DNA of 64,000 nt from Marinobacter zhejiangensis (GTDB taxonomy: Bacteria > Pseudomonadota > Gammaproteobacteria > Pseudomonadales > Oleiphilaceae), in NCBI RefSeq assembly GCF_900114775.1, contig NZ_FOUE01000006.1, positions 1-64,000 of the forward strand. The letters are read 5' to 3'. Both the position numbers and the translations under genes were made by a program. Positions 12,580 through 20,872 of the stretch are shown one piece after another. Position 1 is the first letter of the stretch. The number at the start of each line of letters is the position of its first letter. The notes under the pieces were generated by a model. It was not told where the DNA came from. It saw nothing but the letters and a program-made list of their open reading frames with translations, and did no database searches.

Positions 12580-13878
12580 TTATTCGGCAGCTTCGTCAGC
12601 GGCGCCGCCACAGCTGTGCGTAGCCACGTTGTAGTTGCCGCACTCCAGAGGCTTGCGCCAGTCACTGATCAGGTCCTTGGAACCCGGCAGGAAGTCAGAC
12701 CAGGCGTCGCCAGCCACGGTGGACGGGGTTTCCCACACCACCTCGAACTGGCCGTTGTCCTGGATCTCACCAATCAGCACCGGCTTGGTGATGTGATGGT
12801 TCGGCATCATGGTGGCGTAACCGCCGGTCAGGTTGGGTACGGTGACCCCGATGATGGCGTCCTTGACCGCATCCACGTCGGCGGTACCGGCTTTCTCAAC
12901 GGCGTCCACCCACATGTTGAAGCCGATGAAGTGCGCTTCCATGGGATCGTTGGTCACGGCGTCTTCGTTCCCGGTGTAGGCGGTCCAGGCGTCGATGAAC
13001 TCGTAGTTGGCGTCGCTCTCAACGCTCATGAAGTAGTTCCAGGCCGCCAGGTGACCCACCAGCGGAGCCGTGTCGATGCCGGACAGTTCCTGCTCACCCA
13101 CCGAGAACGCCACCACCGGGATGTCGGCCGCATCGATGCCCTGGTTGCCCAGTTCGCGGTAGAACGGAACGTTGGCATCGCCGTTAATGGTGGAGACCAC
13201 TGCGGTCTTCTGGCCTTCGCTGCCAAACTTCTTGATGTCAGCAACAATGGACTGCCAGTTGGAGTGACCGAACGGGGTGTAGTTGATCATGATGTCTTCT
13301 TCAGCGACGCCATGGTCCCGCAGGTAGGTCTCAAGGATCTTGTTGGTGGTGCGGGGGTAAACGTAATCGGTACCCGCCAGCACCCAGCGCTCGACACCCA
13401 GCTCATTCATCAGGTAGTCCACCGCTGGAATCGCCTGCTGGTTGGGCGCGGCGCCGGTGTAAAACACGTTTTCGGAGGATTCCTCTCCTTCGTACTGGAC
13501 CGGGTAGAACAGCAGGCCGTTCAACTCTTCCACCACCGGCAGTACGGATTTACGGGAAACGGAGGTCCAGTTGCCGAAGATGACGTCAACCTCTTCCTTC
13601 TCCAACAGCTCGCGGGCTTTTTCCGCAAACAACGGCCAGTTGGAAGCCGGGTCTACCACCACCGGTTCGAGCTGACGCCCCAGCACACCACCGGCTTCGT
13701 TCTGCTGTTCGATCAGCATCAGCATGGTGTCTTTCAGGGTGGATTCACTGATGGCCATGGTGCCGGACAGGGAATGGAGAATACCGACCTTGATGGGGTC
13801 ATCAGCGGCCAGCGCGTTCAGGGAGATGGAAAGGGCAAGAGCAGAGAGTCCGGTTTTAACGTGCTTTTTAATAGTCAT
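12580..13878 (-). CDS. urtA: Urea ABC transporter periplasmic binding protein UrtA
   Basis: A 432-residue type I periplasmic binding protein for urea. The signal peptide (residues 1-24) ends in LNALA. The mature start DDPIKVGILHSLSGTMAISE and the FYPVQYEGEESSENVFYTGA segment are typical of UrtA/AmiC-like binders. It is the first gene of the urea operon. The 357-bp region before it carries a sigma54-type promoter and two NtrC-like boxes, fitting induction under nitrogen shortage. About 100 bp separate it from urtB. Confidence 0.96.
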   Translation of the reverse strand: MTIKKHVKTGLSALALSISLNALAADDPIKVGILHSLSGTMAISESTLKDTMLMLIEQQNEAGGVLGRQLEPVVVDPASNWPLFAEKARELLEKEEVDVIFGNWTSVSRKSVLPVVEELNGLLFYPVQYEGEESSENVFYTGAAPNQQAIPAVDYLMNELGVERWVLAGTDYVYPRTTNKILETYLRDHGVAEEDIMINYTPFGHSNWQSIVADIKKFGSEGQKTAVVSTINGDANVPFYRELGNQGIDAADIPVVAFSVGEQELSGIDTAPLVGHLAAWNYFMSVESDANYEFIDAWTAYTGNEDAVTNDPMEAHFIGFNMWVDAVEKAGTADVDAVKDAIIGVTVPNLTGGYATMMPNHHITKPVLIGEIQDNGQFEVVWETPSTVAGDAWSDFLPGSKDLISDWRKPLECGNYNVATHSCGGAADEAAE

Positions 13879-13936
13879 TGCTGTGCATCCGTTTCAGTTG
13901 GTTTGCTTGCACTTCTCGAAATCGCGTACAGGCAAT

Positions 13937-13952
13937 TGCATCCGTCGTTCCA
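13937..13952 (-). promoter_or_regulatory. Predicted sigma54 (-24/-12) promoter of urtA
   Basis: On the minus strand the sequence reads TGGAACGACGGATGCA: the invariant GG and GC are exactly ten bases apart, and it differs from the TGGCACG-N4-TTGC consensus at two positions. The start would fall near 13927, giving a leader of about 48 bases before the urtA ATG. The NtrC-like boxes lie about 110 and 175 bp upstream, a usual enhancer distance. Confidence 0.72.
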
Positions 13953-14030
13953 CAGCAATTTTTTATTATATAAATCATAGAGATATGACAAAAAACCAGC
14001 ACTTGAAACAGGTCGCAGCCGCTCCTCCGT

Positions 14031-14045
14031 GCACCGCAACGGAGC
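14031..14045. promoter_or_regulatory. NtrC-like binding site 1 (urtA enhancer)
   Basis: GCACC-GCAAC-GGAGC matches the NtrC dyad GCACC-N5-GGTGC with one changed base. It is the promoter-near member of a pair of similar 19-base direct repeats (14031-14049 and 14095-14113, 16 of 19 identical), 64 bp apart, close to six helical turns. Confidence 0.6.
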
Positions 14046-14094
14046 GGGCTACCGGGCATAGCCCCAAAACTGAGCATTTTCCGCAACTTGCATC

Positions 14095-14109
14095 GCACCA
14101 TCACGGAGC
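14095..14109. promoter_or_regulatory. NtrC-like binding site 2 (urtA enhancer)
   Basis: GCACC-ATCAC-GGAGC is a second NtrC-type dyad with the same single deviation as site 1 and the same flank (GGGC). The distance of about 175 bp to the predicted start and the same-face spacing to site 1 suit cooperative NtrC binding. An AT-rich stretch (13958-13990) between the sites and the promoter could serve as a bending site. Confidence 0.6.
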
Positions 14110-14175
14110 GGGCGTCCTGAGCCAAACCACCAATACACATCTAATTAGTTGTTATAAAAAGATATTTATTTAAAT

Positions 14176-14203
14176 TTGACTTGTCACACAGGCCCTCTAA
14201 AGT
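14176..14203 (+). promoter_or_regulatory. Possible sigma70 promoter of the PanE-like gene
   Basis: TTGACT (14176-14181) and TAAAGT (14198-14203) are 16 bases apart and lie 33 bp before the ATG at 14236, downstream of an A/T-rich stretch. The -10 box is only a partial match. Confidence 0.4.
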
Positions 14204-14235
14204 ACATAGCTCGCTAACAACAAAAAGCCGTAACC

Positions 14236-15252
14236 ATGACACCCTGCAAAATCGTTATCTTTGGCGCCGGCAGCATCGGCTGCTATATCGGAGCTCGCCT
14301 GCTATCCGCCGGGGCGGATGTCACCTTCGTTGGCCGCCCCCGCATGCAGGAGACCCTGCGGCAACACCCCCTGGTCGCCACCGACTATCAGGGCTTTCGC
14401 TCAGAACTGCAGCTGCAGGACCACCAGTATGTGACCACTGCGGAAGCGGCGGCCGAGGCCGACCTGGTGCTGGTCACCGTAAAGTCGGCCGCCACCGAGG
14501 AAGCCGGCCAGGCACTGGCTGCCCATGTCCGCCCGGGGATTCCGGTGATCAGTTTCCAGAACGGCATTTCCAACGCCCAGCGCCTGCAGGACACCCTGCC
14601 CCAGGCCTGCGTACTGGCGGGTATGGTGCCGTTCAACGTGCTTCAGCAGCACCCCGGACACTTCCACCACGGCACTGAAGGCCACCTGATGGCCGCCACT
14701 CACCCGGGCGTTGAACCAGCCCTGCCCTGGTTTGATAAGGCTGGCCTGAGTTTGGAACTAAGGGATGACATGCCATCGGTCATGTGGTCGAAGCTGCTGC
14801 TCAACCTCAACAACCCGATCAACGCCCTGTCTGGCGTGCCGCTGGTGGAAGAGCTGTCACAGCGGGACTACCGGCGCTGCCTCGCCATGGCCCAGGACGA
14901 AACCATCCGGCTGCTGGATGCCGCCGGGGTGCCCATCATCAACCTGACCGGCGTGCCCACCCGCATGATTCCGAAACTCATGCGTCTGCCGGACTGGCTG
15001 TTTACCCGCCTGGCCAAGAAGATGCTGACCATCGACCCGGTTGCCCGGTCGTCAATGTGGGAAGACCTGGAGGCAGGCCGGCCAACGGAAGTGGACTGGA
15101 TCAACGGTGAGGTGGTTCGCCTGGCACAGTCCCTGGGCCGGTCGGCGCCGGTCAACGAGCAGCTGACCGCCCTGGTGCACCAGTGTGAACAGGAGCGTAA
15201 GGCCTGGCCGGCAAACGGGTTATTGAATGCACTGACCCAAGCCAGCACATGA
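14236..15252 (+). CDS. panE: 2-dehydropantoate 2-reductase family protein (PanE/ApbA-like)
   Basis: A 338-residue NADPH-dependent ketopantoate reductase-type enzyme; the family makes pantoate for coenzyme A. The Rossmann motif is IFGAGSIGCYIGARLL (residues 8-23). The substrate domain shows WSKLLLNLNNPINALSGVPL with the family Lys and Asn residues, and SSMWEDLEAGRPTEVDWINGEV near the C-terminus is characteristic. It stands alone, divergent from urtA. Genomes often hold several PanE paralogues acting on other 2-keto acids, so the exact substrate is not certain. Confidence 0.85.
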   Translation: MTPCKIVIFGAGSIGCYIGARLLSAGADVTFVGRPRMQETLRQHPLVATDYQGFRSELQLQDHQYVTTAEAAAEADLVLVTVKSAATEEAGQALAAHVRPGIPVISFQNGISNAQRLQDTLPQACVLAGMVPFNVLQQHPGHFHHGTEGHLMAATHPGVEPALPWFDKAGLSLELRDDMPSVMWSKLLLNLNNPINALSGVPLVEELSQRDYRRCLAMAQDETIRLLDAAGVPIINLTGVPTRMIPKLMRLPDWLFTRLAKKMLTIDPVARSSMWEDLEAGRPTEVDWINGEVVRLAQSLGRSAPVNEQLTALVHQCEQERKAWPANGLLNALTQAST

Positions 15253-15286
15253 ACCTCAACGTAAGCCAGTAAAAGGATTACGTAGC

Positions 15287-15304
15287 TGTAAGCCATATCT
15301 CACA
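15287..15304. promoter_or_regulatory. GacA/UvrY-type upstream activating box
   Basis: TGTAAGCCATATCTCACA fits the Gac box TGTAAG-N6-CTTACA with one mismatch. It lies about 65 bp upstream of the predicted start of the Rsm/Csr-like RNA and is the expected control site for such RNAs. Confidence 0.72.
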
Positions 15305-15347
15305 GCCACCGTCTGCAATGTCCCGTTTGCCCCAGCCGAGGCCGGCG

Positions 15348-15353
15348 TAGAAT
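15348..15353 (+). promoter_or_regulatory. -10 box of the Rsm/Csr-like RNA
   Basis: TAGAAT is a good -10 element; the -35 region (around 15326, TTTGCC) is weak, as expected for a promoter that needs an activator. Transcription would begin near 15358-15360. Confidence 0.55.
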
Positions 15354-15357
15354 AGAA

Positions 15358-15530
15358 AGGGTCAAGGATGACCAGCCTGCACGGACGCAGGCACAAGGAT
15401 GAAGGGACTGCTCCACAGGATGTGGGCGTACAGGGACGAACGCGCAAGGACTCGCGCAGCCTGAAGGATCAGGCGGTTGGCCGGCTGCGGAAAGGAATAA
15501 CAGGGACAGTGTTCCTCTCCGAGCCCCATC
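15358..15530 (+). ncRNA. RsmZ/CsrB-like regulatory RNA (CsrA/RsmA sponge)
   Basis: This RNA should bind and sequester the translational repressor CsrA/RsmA. It contains eleven GGA motifs, and at least six are presented in hairpin loops: GGTCA-AGGA-TGACC (15360), GCCTGC-ACGGAC-GCAGGC (15375), CCACA-GGA-TGTGG (15413), CGT-ACAGGG-ACG (15427), CGCG-CAAGGACT-CGCG (15441) and GCCTGA-AGGA-TCAGGC (15459). A larger hairpin (about 15488-15521) holds AACAGGGACAG in its loop and may be the end of the RNA, though no U-run follows directly. A GacA box and a -10 box precede it. A small open frame across it (15368-15616) has no ribosome site and is not believed. The exact ends are estimates. Confidence 0.82.
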
Positions 15531-15632
15531 TCCTCTCACTCTTCTCGTTTTATCAAGGATTACCGACTCTGTTTCTCCTGTTCAGTCTTGGGTCAGTCAC
15601 TGACGCCAACCTATAACTACAGGAGAAAACCG

Positions 15633-15929
15633 ATGAATCGAAATCCAGTTCTGGCCGCCCTTGTTCTACTGCTATCCCTGCTGGCCGCTCCCGGCTATGC
15701 CACCGAAGAACCCGACACCACCACAGTTATCAGCAGCGCCATAAATATCAACACTGCCACCGCTGAACAACTGACCAGTCTGGACGGTATTGGGCAGAGC
15801 AAGGCCGAAGCCATCATCGCCTACCGCGACAGCCATGGCCCGTTCCAAAGCCCGGAAGACCTGGCCAACGTTCGCGGTATTGGTGAGCGCACGGTTGCCC
15901 GCAATGCCGACCGCGTGACAGTGGAGTAA
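15633..15929 (+). CDS. ComEA-like helix-hairpin-helix secreted protein
   Basis: A 98-residue protein with a signal peptide (about 1-23, ending PGYA) and a tandem helix-hairpin-helix DNA-binding domain: ININTATAEQLTSLDGIGQSKAEAIIAYR followed by the second hairpin FQSPEDLANVRGIGERTV. In competent bacteria ComEA binds incoming DNA in the periplasm; short forms like this one are widespread in gammaproteobacteria. The ATG at 15633 follows AGGAG at 15621-15625. It is the first gene after the Rsm-like RNA. Confidence 0.88.
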   Translation: MNRNPVLAALVLLLSLLAAPGYATEEPDTTTVISSAININTATAEQLTSLDGIGQSKAEAIIAYRDSHGPFQSPEDLANVRGIGERTVARNADRVTVE

Positions 15930-16025
15930 CACCCGCCGATTTCCGGAAAATGGGCTAGACAGCCCCGCTCCCGCTGCCTATCGTGAATTTATGACCACGA
16001 ATGGATTTGTCAGCGGGAGCATCGT

Positions 16026-16805
16026 ATGGCTGGCCCGACCCGGATTTACCCGTCCAAACCCGCCAAGGTGTATTTGTTTGGCACCTGCCTGGTTGACCTG
16101 CTCTACCCGGAAGCCGGGCTGGCAGGCATCCAGTTGCTGGAACGCGAAGGCATTGAGGTGCTGTTCCCCCAGGCCCAGACCTGCTGTGGCCAGCCCGCCT
16201 ACACCTCCGGCTACCATGACGAAGCCCGGGCGGTTGCCGCTGCCCAGCTGGACCTGTTCCCAGAGGATTGGCCCATAGTAGTGCCGTCCGGCTCCTGCGG
16301 GGGCATGATGCGTACCCACTACCCGGCGCTGTTCAAAGACACGCCATTGCAGGCCCGCGCCAACGACGTGGCCGAGCGGGTCTGGGAGCTAACCGACTTC
16401 CTGCTCAATGTCTGCCGCATCCAGCTGTACGACCTGGGCGAACCCGCCACCGTGGCCATGCATACCTCCTGTTCCGCCCGCCGGGAAATGGGGGTGGCGG
16501 CCGTCGGTCCAGCCCTGCTGGGCCAGTTGAAGAACGTCACCGTCAAGGAACAGGCACGGGCCGAAGAGTGTTGCGGCTTTGGGGGCACCTTTGCGGTCCG
16601 CCACCCGGAAATCTCCGGCGCCATGGTCAACGAAAAGGTAGCAGCCCTGGTCGATACCGGCGCCCGCCAGTTCGTGACGACCGATTGCGGCTGCCTGATG
16701 AACATTGCCGGTCATGCCGAGAAATCCCTGCAACCCCTGAGCGGCCAGCATATCCTCAGCTTCCTGTGGGAACGAACCGGTGGTAAGGGGGGCACGTCAG
16801 CATGA
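16026..16805 (+). CDS. lutA: Lactate utilization protein LutA (LldE-type, cysteine-rich)
   Basis: A 259-residue iron-sulfur subunit of the LutABC L-lactate-oxidising complex. It carries the two CCG domains of the family: the first with TCCGQPAY and GSCGGMM, the second with HTSCSARREMG, ECCGFGGTF and DCGCLMNI. These cysteines bind Fe-S clusters and pass electrons. It overlaps lutB by four bases (ATGA). No lactate permease or lactate regulator lies in the window, so the substrate is inferred from the family. Confidence 0.92.
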   Translation: MAGPTRIYPSKPAKVYLFGTCLVDLLYPEAGLAGIQLLEREGIEVLFPQAQTCCGQPAYTSGYHDEARAVAAAQLDLFPEDWPIVVPSGSCGGMMRTHYPALFKDTPLQARANDVAERVWELTDFLLNVCRIQLYDLGEPATVAMHTSCSARREMGVAAVGPALLGQLKNVTVKEQARAEECCGFGGTFAVRHPEISGAMVNEKVAALVDTGARQFVTTDCGCLMNIAGHAEKSLQPLSGQHILSFLWERTGGKGGTSA

Positions 16806-18250
16806 GCCAGTCACCCCATCAGATTGATGTACGGGAGTTCCACCCCAGGGCCCAGGCCGCCATCAACAACCCCCAGATCCGCCGAAACTTCCGCAAGGCC
16901 ATGGACGGGTTGATCAGCAAGCGCAAGCTGGCGTTTGAAGAGTGGGACCTGGAGTCGCTACGAACCCTGGGGGCCAATGTCCGCCTGAAGGCGCTCTCCC
17001 GGTTACCGGAGCTGCTGGTGCAACTGGAACAGCAACTGGTCGCCAACGGTATCCAGGTGCACTGGGCCAACGATGGCGACGAGGCCTGCCACATCGTGCA
17101 GGCGATCTGTGCCCGCCGGCAGGCCAAACGGGTAATCAAGGGCAAGTCCATGGTGTCTGAGGAAATGGAACTCAACCATTACCTGGAACAGCATGGCATC
17201 GAAGCCCTGGAGTCCGACCTGGGGGAATACATCGTTCAGCTTGCCGAGGAGACGCCGTCCCACATCATCATGCCGGCGATCCACAAGAATACCGATGAAA
17301 TCTCCGAGCTGATGCACGATAAAACCGGCACCGAACGCTCCCACGATGTCGAATACCTGACCGCCAGCGCCCGTCAGCAGTTGCGTGAAAAATTCATGAA
17401 GGCCGATGTGGGGGTTTCCGGTGTCAATTTTGCGGTCGCGGAAACCGGCACCCTGTGCCTGGTGGAAAATGAGGGCAATGGCCGGCTGACCACCACGGTG
17501 CCCTCCTGCCACATTGCCGTGACCGGCATCGAAAAGGTGGTGGCCAACCTGGAGGACGTTGCCCCGCTGCTGGCCCTGCTGACCCGCTCGGCAACCGGGC
17601 AGCACATCACCACCTACTTCAACATGATTTCCTCCCCACGCCGCCCCGACGAACTGGACGGGCCGGAGGAGGTTCATCTGGTTCTCGTCGATAACGGTCG
17701 CGCCACGGTGTATCAGGACGACGAATTGCTGGACACCCTGCGCTGCATTCGCTGCGGCGCCTGCATGAATCACTGCCCGGTCTACGCCCGTGTTGGCGGC
17801 CACGCCTACGGCACCACCTACCCTGGCCCCATCGGCAAGATCCTCATGCCACACCTGCTGGGGCTTGAGGAAACCCGGCATTTGCCAACCGCGTCCAGCC
17901 TCTGCGGAGCCTGCGGTGAAGTCTGTCCGGTGCGAATCCCTATCCCGGACCTGCTGGTTCGGCTACGGCAGGAGTCGGTGGACGGCGACCACCTGCACCC
18001 GGCCCGGGTTCGCGGCCACGGCAGCAAGCGAAGCAAACTGGAGGCCATGGCCTGGAGAGGCTGGCGCTGGATGCATACGTCCGGCAACCGCTACCGTCTG
18101 GGTACCCGTCTGGCGACGCGGCTACGTGCCCTGCAACCTCGCCAGCTTGGTGCCTGGACACGTTACCGTTCGGCACCGCGACTGGCGCGACGGAGTCTTC
18201 ACGAACTGGTCAGGGAACACCAAAACCAACAGGGAGGCCCCCAGTCATGA
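16802..18250 (+). CDS. lutB: Lactate utilization iron-sulfur protein LutB (LldF-type)
   Basis: A 482-residue subunit with an N-terminal LUD domain (about 60-300) and a C-terminal ferredoxin-like region. Cluster-binding cysteines are C315, C318, C321 and C325 (CIRCGACMNHCP) and C368, C371 and C375 (CGACGEVCPVRIP). The tail is Arg-rich. It acts with LutA and LutC to oxidise lactate to pyruvate. Its ends overlap both neighbours by four bases, so the three are a tight operon. Confidence 0.93.
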   Translation: MSQSPHQIDVREFHPRAQAAINNPQIRRNFRKAMDGLISKRKLAFEEWDLESLRTLGANVRLKALSRLPELLVQLEQQLVANGIQVHWANDGDEACHIVQAICARRQAKRVIKGKSMVSEEMELNHYLEQHGIEALESDLGEYIVQLAEETPSHIIMPAIHKNTDEISELMHDKTGTERSHDVEYLTASARQQLREKFMKADVGVSGVNFAVAETGTLCLVENEGNGRLTTTVPSCHIAVTGIEKVVANLEDVAPLLALLTRSATGQHITTYFNMISSPRRPDELDGPEEVHLVLVDNGRATVYQDDELLDTLRCIRCGACMNHCPVYARVGGHAYGTTYPGPIGKILMPHLLGLEETRHLPTASSLCGACGEVCPVRIPIPDLLVRLRQESVDGDHLHPARVRGHGSKRSKLEAMAWRGWRWMHTSGNRYRLGTRLATRLRALQPRQLGAWTRYRSAPRLARRSLHELVREHQNQQGGPQS

Positions 18251-18921
18251 GCGCCCGGGAACAGATACTGCAACGGCTGAGACAGCGCCAGGGCCAGCCC
18301 CTTCAGGCACCGCCTTGCGATTTTTCGGTGATGGAACACCGTGACTGGAGCCCTGAGGAAAAGCTCGAACGGTTTGAGCGGACCCTGGAGTCGGTGCACG
18401 GTGAGGTTCACCGGGTAAACCGGGCGCAGTGGATGGATCGGCTGGCCGACGTGTTGAGCACCCGCGGCGCGCGTAACTTGCTGGCATCGACCTCCCACTG
18501 GATTGGCCAGGCCTTGCGCGATGCCCAGCGGGAGGACCTGCCGCCCTTACTGACCTACGATCGCCCCATTGAGGGCTGGAAGCCGGAGTTGTTCAACTCG
18601 GTGGATGCCAGCATCACCTCAACCCGTGGCGGTATCGCCGAAACAGGCTCGCTGATCCTGTGGCCGACCACCGACGAACCCCGGTTGATGAGTCTGGTGC
18701 CGCCCGTTCATATCGCAGTGCTGGACGCCCGCGAGCTGTACCCCACGTTTCTGGACGCCATGCGGGCACAGCACTGGGCAGCGGGGATGCCAACCAATGC
18801 CTTGCTGATTTCGGGCCCGTCCAAGACCGCCGATATCGAGCAGACCCTGGCCTATGGCGTCCACGGCCCGAAGGAGTTGATCGTGCTGGTGATTGAGGAC
18901 GAACCGGACTCAAGCCCCTGA
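18247..18921 (+). CDS. lutC: Lactate utilization protein LutC (LldG-type, LUD domain)
   Basis: A 224-residue LUD-domain subunit (DUF162) of the lactate-oxidising complex. The conserved stretch [21 protein letters not shown] (about residues 118-138) and [14 protein letters not shown] at the C-terminus are typical. It starts inside the end of lutB and its 3' end overlaps the convergent glyoxalase gene by 12 bases, an unusually close convergent arrangement. Confidence 0.9.
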   Translation: MSAREQILQRLRQRQGQPLQAPPCDFSVMEHRDWSPEEKLERFERTLESVHGEVHRVNRAQWMDRLADVLSTRGARNLLASTSHWIGQALRDAQREDLPPLLTYDRPIEGWKPELFNSVDASITSTRGGIAETGSLILWPTTDEPRLMSLVPPVHIAVLDARELYPTFLDAMRAQHWAAGMPTNALLISGPSKTADIEQTLAYGVHGPKELIVLVIEDEPDSSP

Positions 18922-19464
18922 GTTTTGGCCCTGGGTTTCCAGCATGTTTGGCTGCAGCACTTCAATCCAGTAGCCGTCCGGGTCCTTGATAAACGCCAGG
19001 CCTTTCATCTTGCCGTCATCCGGGCGCTTCACGAAGTCCACGTCCAGCTCTTCAAACCGTTGCGCCGCAGCATACACGTCCGGTACCGCGATTCCGATAT
19101 GGCCAAAGCCCTGGGGCTGGTCGTTACCATTGTGATAACGGAACTCCGGATCGTCTTCCGAACCCCAGTTGTGGGTCAACTCCAGCATCGCCTCACGGCC
19201 GAAGGTGAAGGTGGTCCGCTTGGCATCATCAGCGGGCACTTTCGATGCCTGTTGTTCATCCAGGTAGGCCAGGAAGTACAGGGAGAATTTCATCTCTGGG
19301 AAATCAAGCTTACGAACCAGGCTCATGCCCAACACCCGGGTATAGAAATCCAGGCTGACCGCCGGATCCTTGATCCGCAGCATGGTCTGGTTGAACACAT
19401 ATCCTTCGGTTTCCGGAACCGGGGTATCGAACAACCCCGGAGCTTCCTCAAAATGCCTGGGCAT
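18910..19464 (-). CDS. gloA: Lactoylglutathione lyase (glyoxalase I)
   Basis: Glyoxalase I (184 residues from the ATG at 19464) turns the methylglyoxal-glutathione hemithioacetal into S-lactoylglutathione. The four metal ligands of the larger, human-like zinc form are visible: Gln in [10 protein letters not shown], Glu in [12 protein letters not shown], His in [10 protein letters not shown] and Glu in GYWIEVL. The nickel-type enzyme of E. coli has His at the first position, so this is probably the zinc class. The open frame extends upstream, but [12 protein letters not shown] is the usual start. Confidence 0.92.
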   Translation of the reverse strand: MPRHFEEAPGLFDTPVPETEGYVFNQTMLRIKDPAVSLDFYTRVLGMSLVRKLDFPEMKFSLYFLAYLDEQQASKVPADDAKRTTFTFGREAMLELTHNWGSEDDPEFRYHNGNDQPQGFGHIGIAVPDVYAAAQRFEELDVDFVKRPDDGKMKGLAFIKDPDGYWIEVLQPNMLETQGQNSGA

Positions 19465-19574
19465 GGCGGGCTCCACTGTCAGATTCAGATGAGCCCTGAC
19501 AGTGCCGCCTGACCGGCGGGTTTGCAAGGGGATCTAGTGGCTATTCCCTATCTTCGCTCGCCACGCCCCAGGCC

Positions 19575-20273
19575 TCACGCCAGCTTGGGCAGAAACGACG
19601 TGTCCATCCAGTACTTTTTCGGGTTGCTCTCATCAATCAGCACCGGCACGGTGTCGCTGGTGATGTAGTCCGAGGGGTCAAACCACAGGTTGTCGCTGAC
19701 AAAACGGTGAATGTCCCCCGTCTCCGGGTGCTGCCATTGGGAGACGATGCGGTAGGGATTACGCCCATTCACCTCAAACCCGGTGTTTCGTTCAACGCTC
19801 TGGAATGCCGTCAGGATGCGAACTCCATTCTTCTGCAGGAAAGCCTTACCACGCTGGTGGAGCAGCCCGTATGCCGTCATGCCGAAACCAACGAGACCAA
19901 ACACCAGGCCCAGCCCACCAACGATGGTTGCCGCCCCCCACAATGAGAAGAAACCATTGATCCGTGCTGCTTCCGGCTCCCCGGCCTCATACAACACCTC
20001 GACCCGCTCACCACGAGTGTAGGAAGGCGGGTTGGATCCTGTATTGGACTTGAACTCAACCTGCCTGCCGCTGGCATCCCGGAAGACCACCACCGGGTAA
20101 TAGGTGGTCGAGTCACTGGACCGGGACAGGACCAGATCAACCACCTGCCCTTGGGCAGACACCGCACGTGTCAGAAAGTCCGTGGTGTTGTTGTACAACA
20201 ACGAAGCCCCCACCAGCATGGCAATACCGATGACAGAGAATACGTATTTGATGATTGAGATTTTTCGATTCAT
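19575..20273 (-). CDS. DUF3592 membrane protein
   Basis: A 232-residue protein of unknown role. A first membrane helix (about 9-27) is followed by a small beta-rich domain with the DUF3592 pattern QGQVVDLVLSRSSDSTTYYPVVVF and GERVEVLYEAGEPEAARINGFFSLWGA, then a second membrane region (about 109-137), then a cytoplasmic or periplasmic tail with VNGRNPYRIVSQWQHP. It is on the same strand as the DUF805 gene, only 19 bp away, so the two are probably co-transcribed. No function can be given. Confidence 0.7.
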   Translation of the reverse strand: MNRKISIIKYVFSVIGIAMLVGASLLYNNTTDFLTRAVSAQGQVVDLVLSRSSDSTTYYPVVVFRDASGRQVEFKSNTGSNPPSYTRGERVEVLYEAGEPEAARINGFFSLWGAATIVGGLGLVFGLVGFGMTAYGLLHQRGKAFLQKNGVRILTAFQSVERNTGFEVNGRNPYRIVSQWQHPETGDIHRFVSDNLWFDPSDYITSDTVPVLIDESNPKKYWMDTSFLPKLA

Positions 20274-20292
20274 GAGAAACTGCTAATCCAGA

Positions 20293-20646
20293 TTATGCGG
20301 CAGTGTGTTTGGGGCTAGGGCCGTACTGGTTGGCTTCCCGATCACCTTCAAGACACAAAAAGACCAACAGGACGATAGGGCCCACCGCCGGTACAAAGGA
20401 GACAAAGAACCACCAGCCAGAGCGGCCAATATCGTGGAGGCGGCGAACCATGACCGACATGCAGGGCACCAGCATAACGAGGGCGTACGACATATAGAGG
20501 ATAAAATACAGCTGTAGCTGGAAGTCCACGATCACCAGCCCCGTGGCAATCACTGAATGAATCAGTATAAACAGCCAGTATTCCTTGCGACGCGCCCTGC
20601 CAGAAAACACCGCATAGTTTTTCAAAACGTTCAGATACCATTCCAT
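20293..20646 (-). CDS. DUF805 inner-membrane protein
   Basis: A 117-residue protein of the DUF805/YhaH family: MEWYLNVLKNYAVFSGRARRKEYWLF at the start, four hydrophobic segments, and the hallmark RRLHDIGRSGWWFF. The ATG at 20646 follows a ribosome site (GGAAGG); the frame is open upstream but not coding. The family is common and its function unknown. It is transcribed away from the SUMF1-like lipoprotein gene. Confidence 0.85.
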   Translation of the reverse strand: MEWYLNVLKNYAVFSGRARRKEYWLFILIHSVIATGLVIVDFQLQLYFILYMSYALVMLVPCMSVMVRRLHDIGRSGWWFFVSFVPAVGPIVLLVFLCLEGDREANQYGPSPKHTAA

Positions 20647-20872
20647 GGTTTTTTCCTTCCTTTCAATCCATTGAAAAAGCCCGCCGTGCATGGTTTGCGG
20701 GCGAAAGGATTATACTCATTCGAGCGTCCTGTTTGTTGATCCAGTCGTGATTGGGGTATTCCCCTGAAACTGAAGTGGGGCACACCAACTTGAGCAGCGA
20801 TTTTCCCCAATGACGCCAGCTGGTAGAATGCGTGGGAACATGGATCGTTCCCAACCTTTGCACGGAGCACGC

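Noticed and set aside
15368..15616. An 82-codon open frame across the Rsm-like RNA
   Set aside because: No ribosome site, composition unlike a protein, and the GGA hairpins explain the sequence better as RNA.
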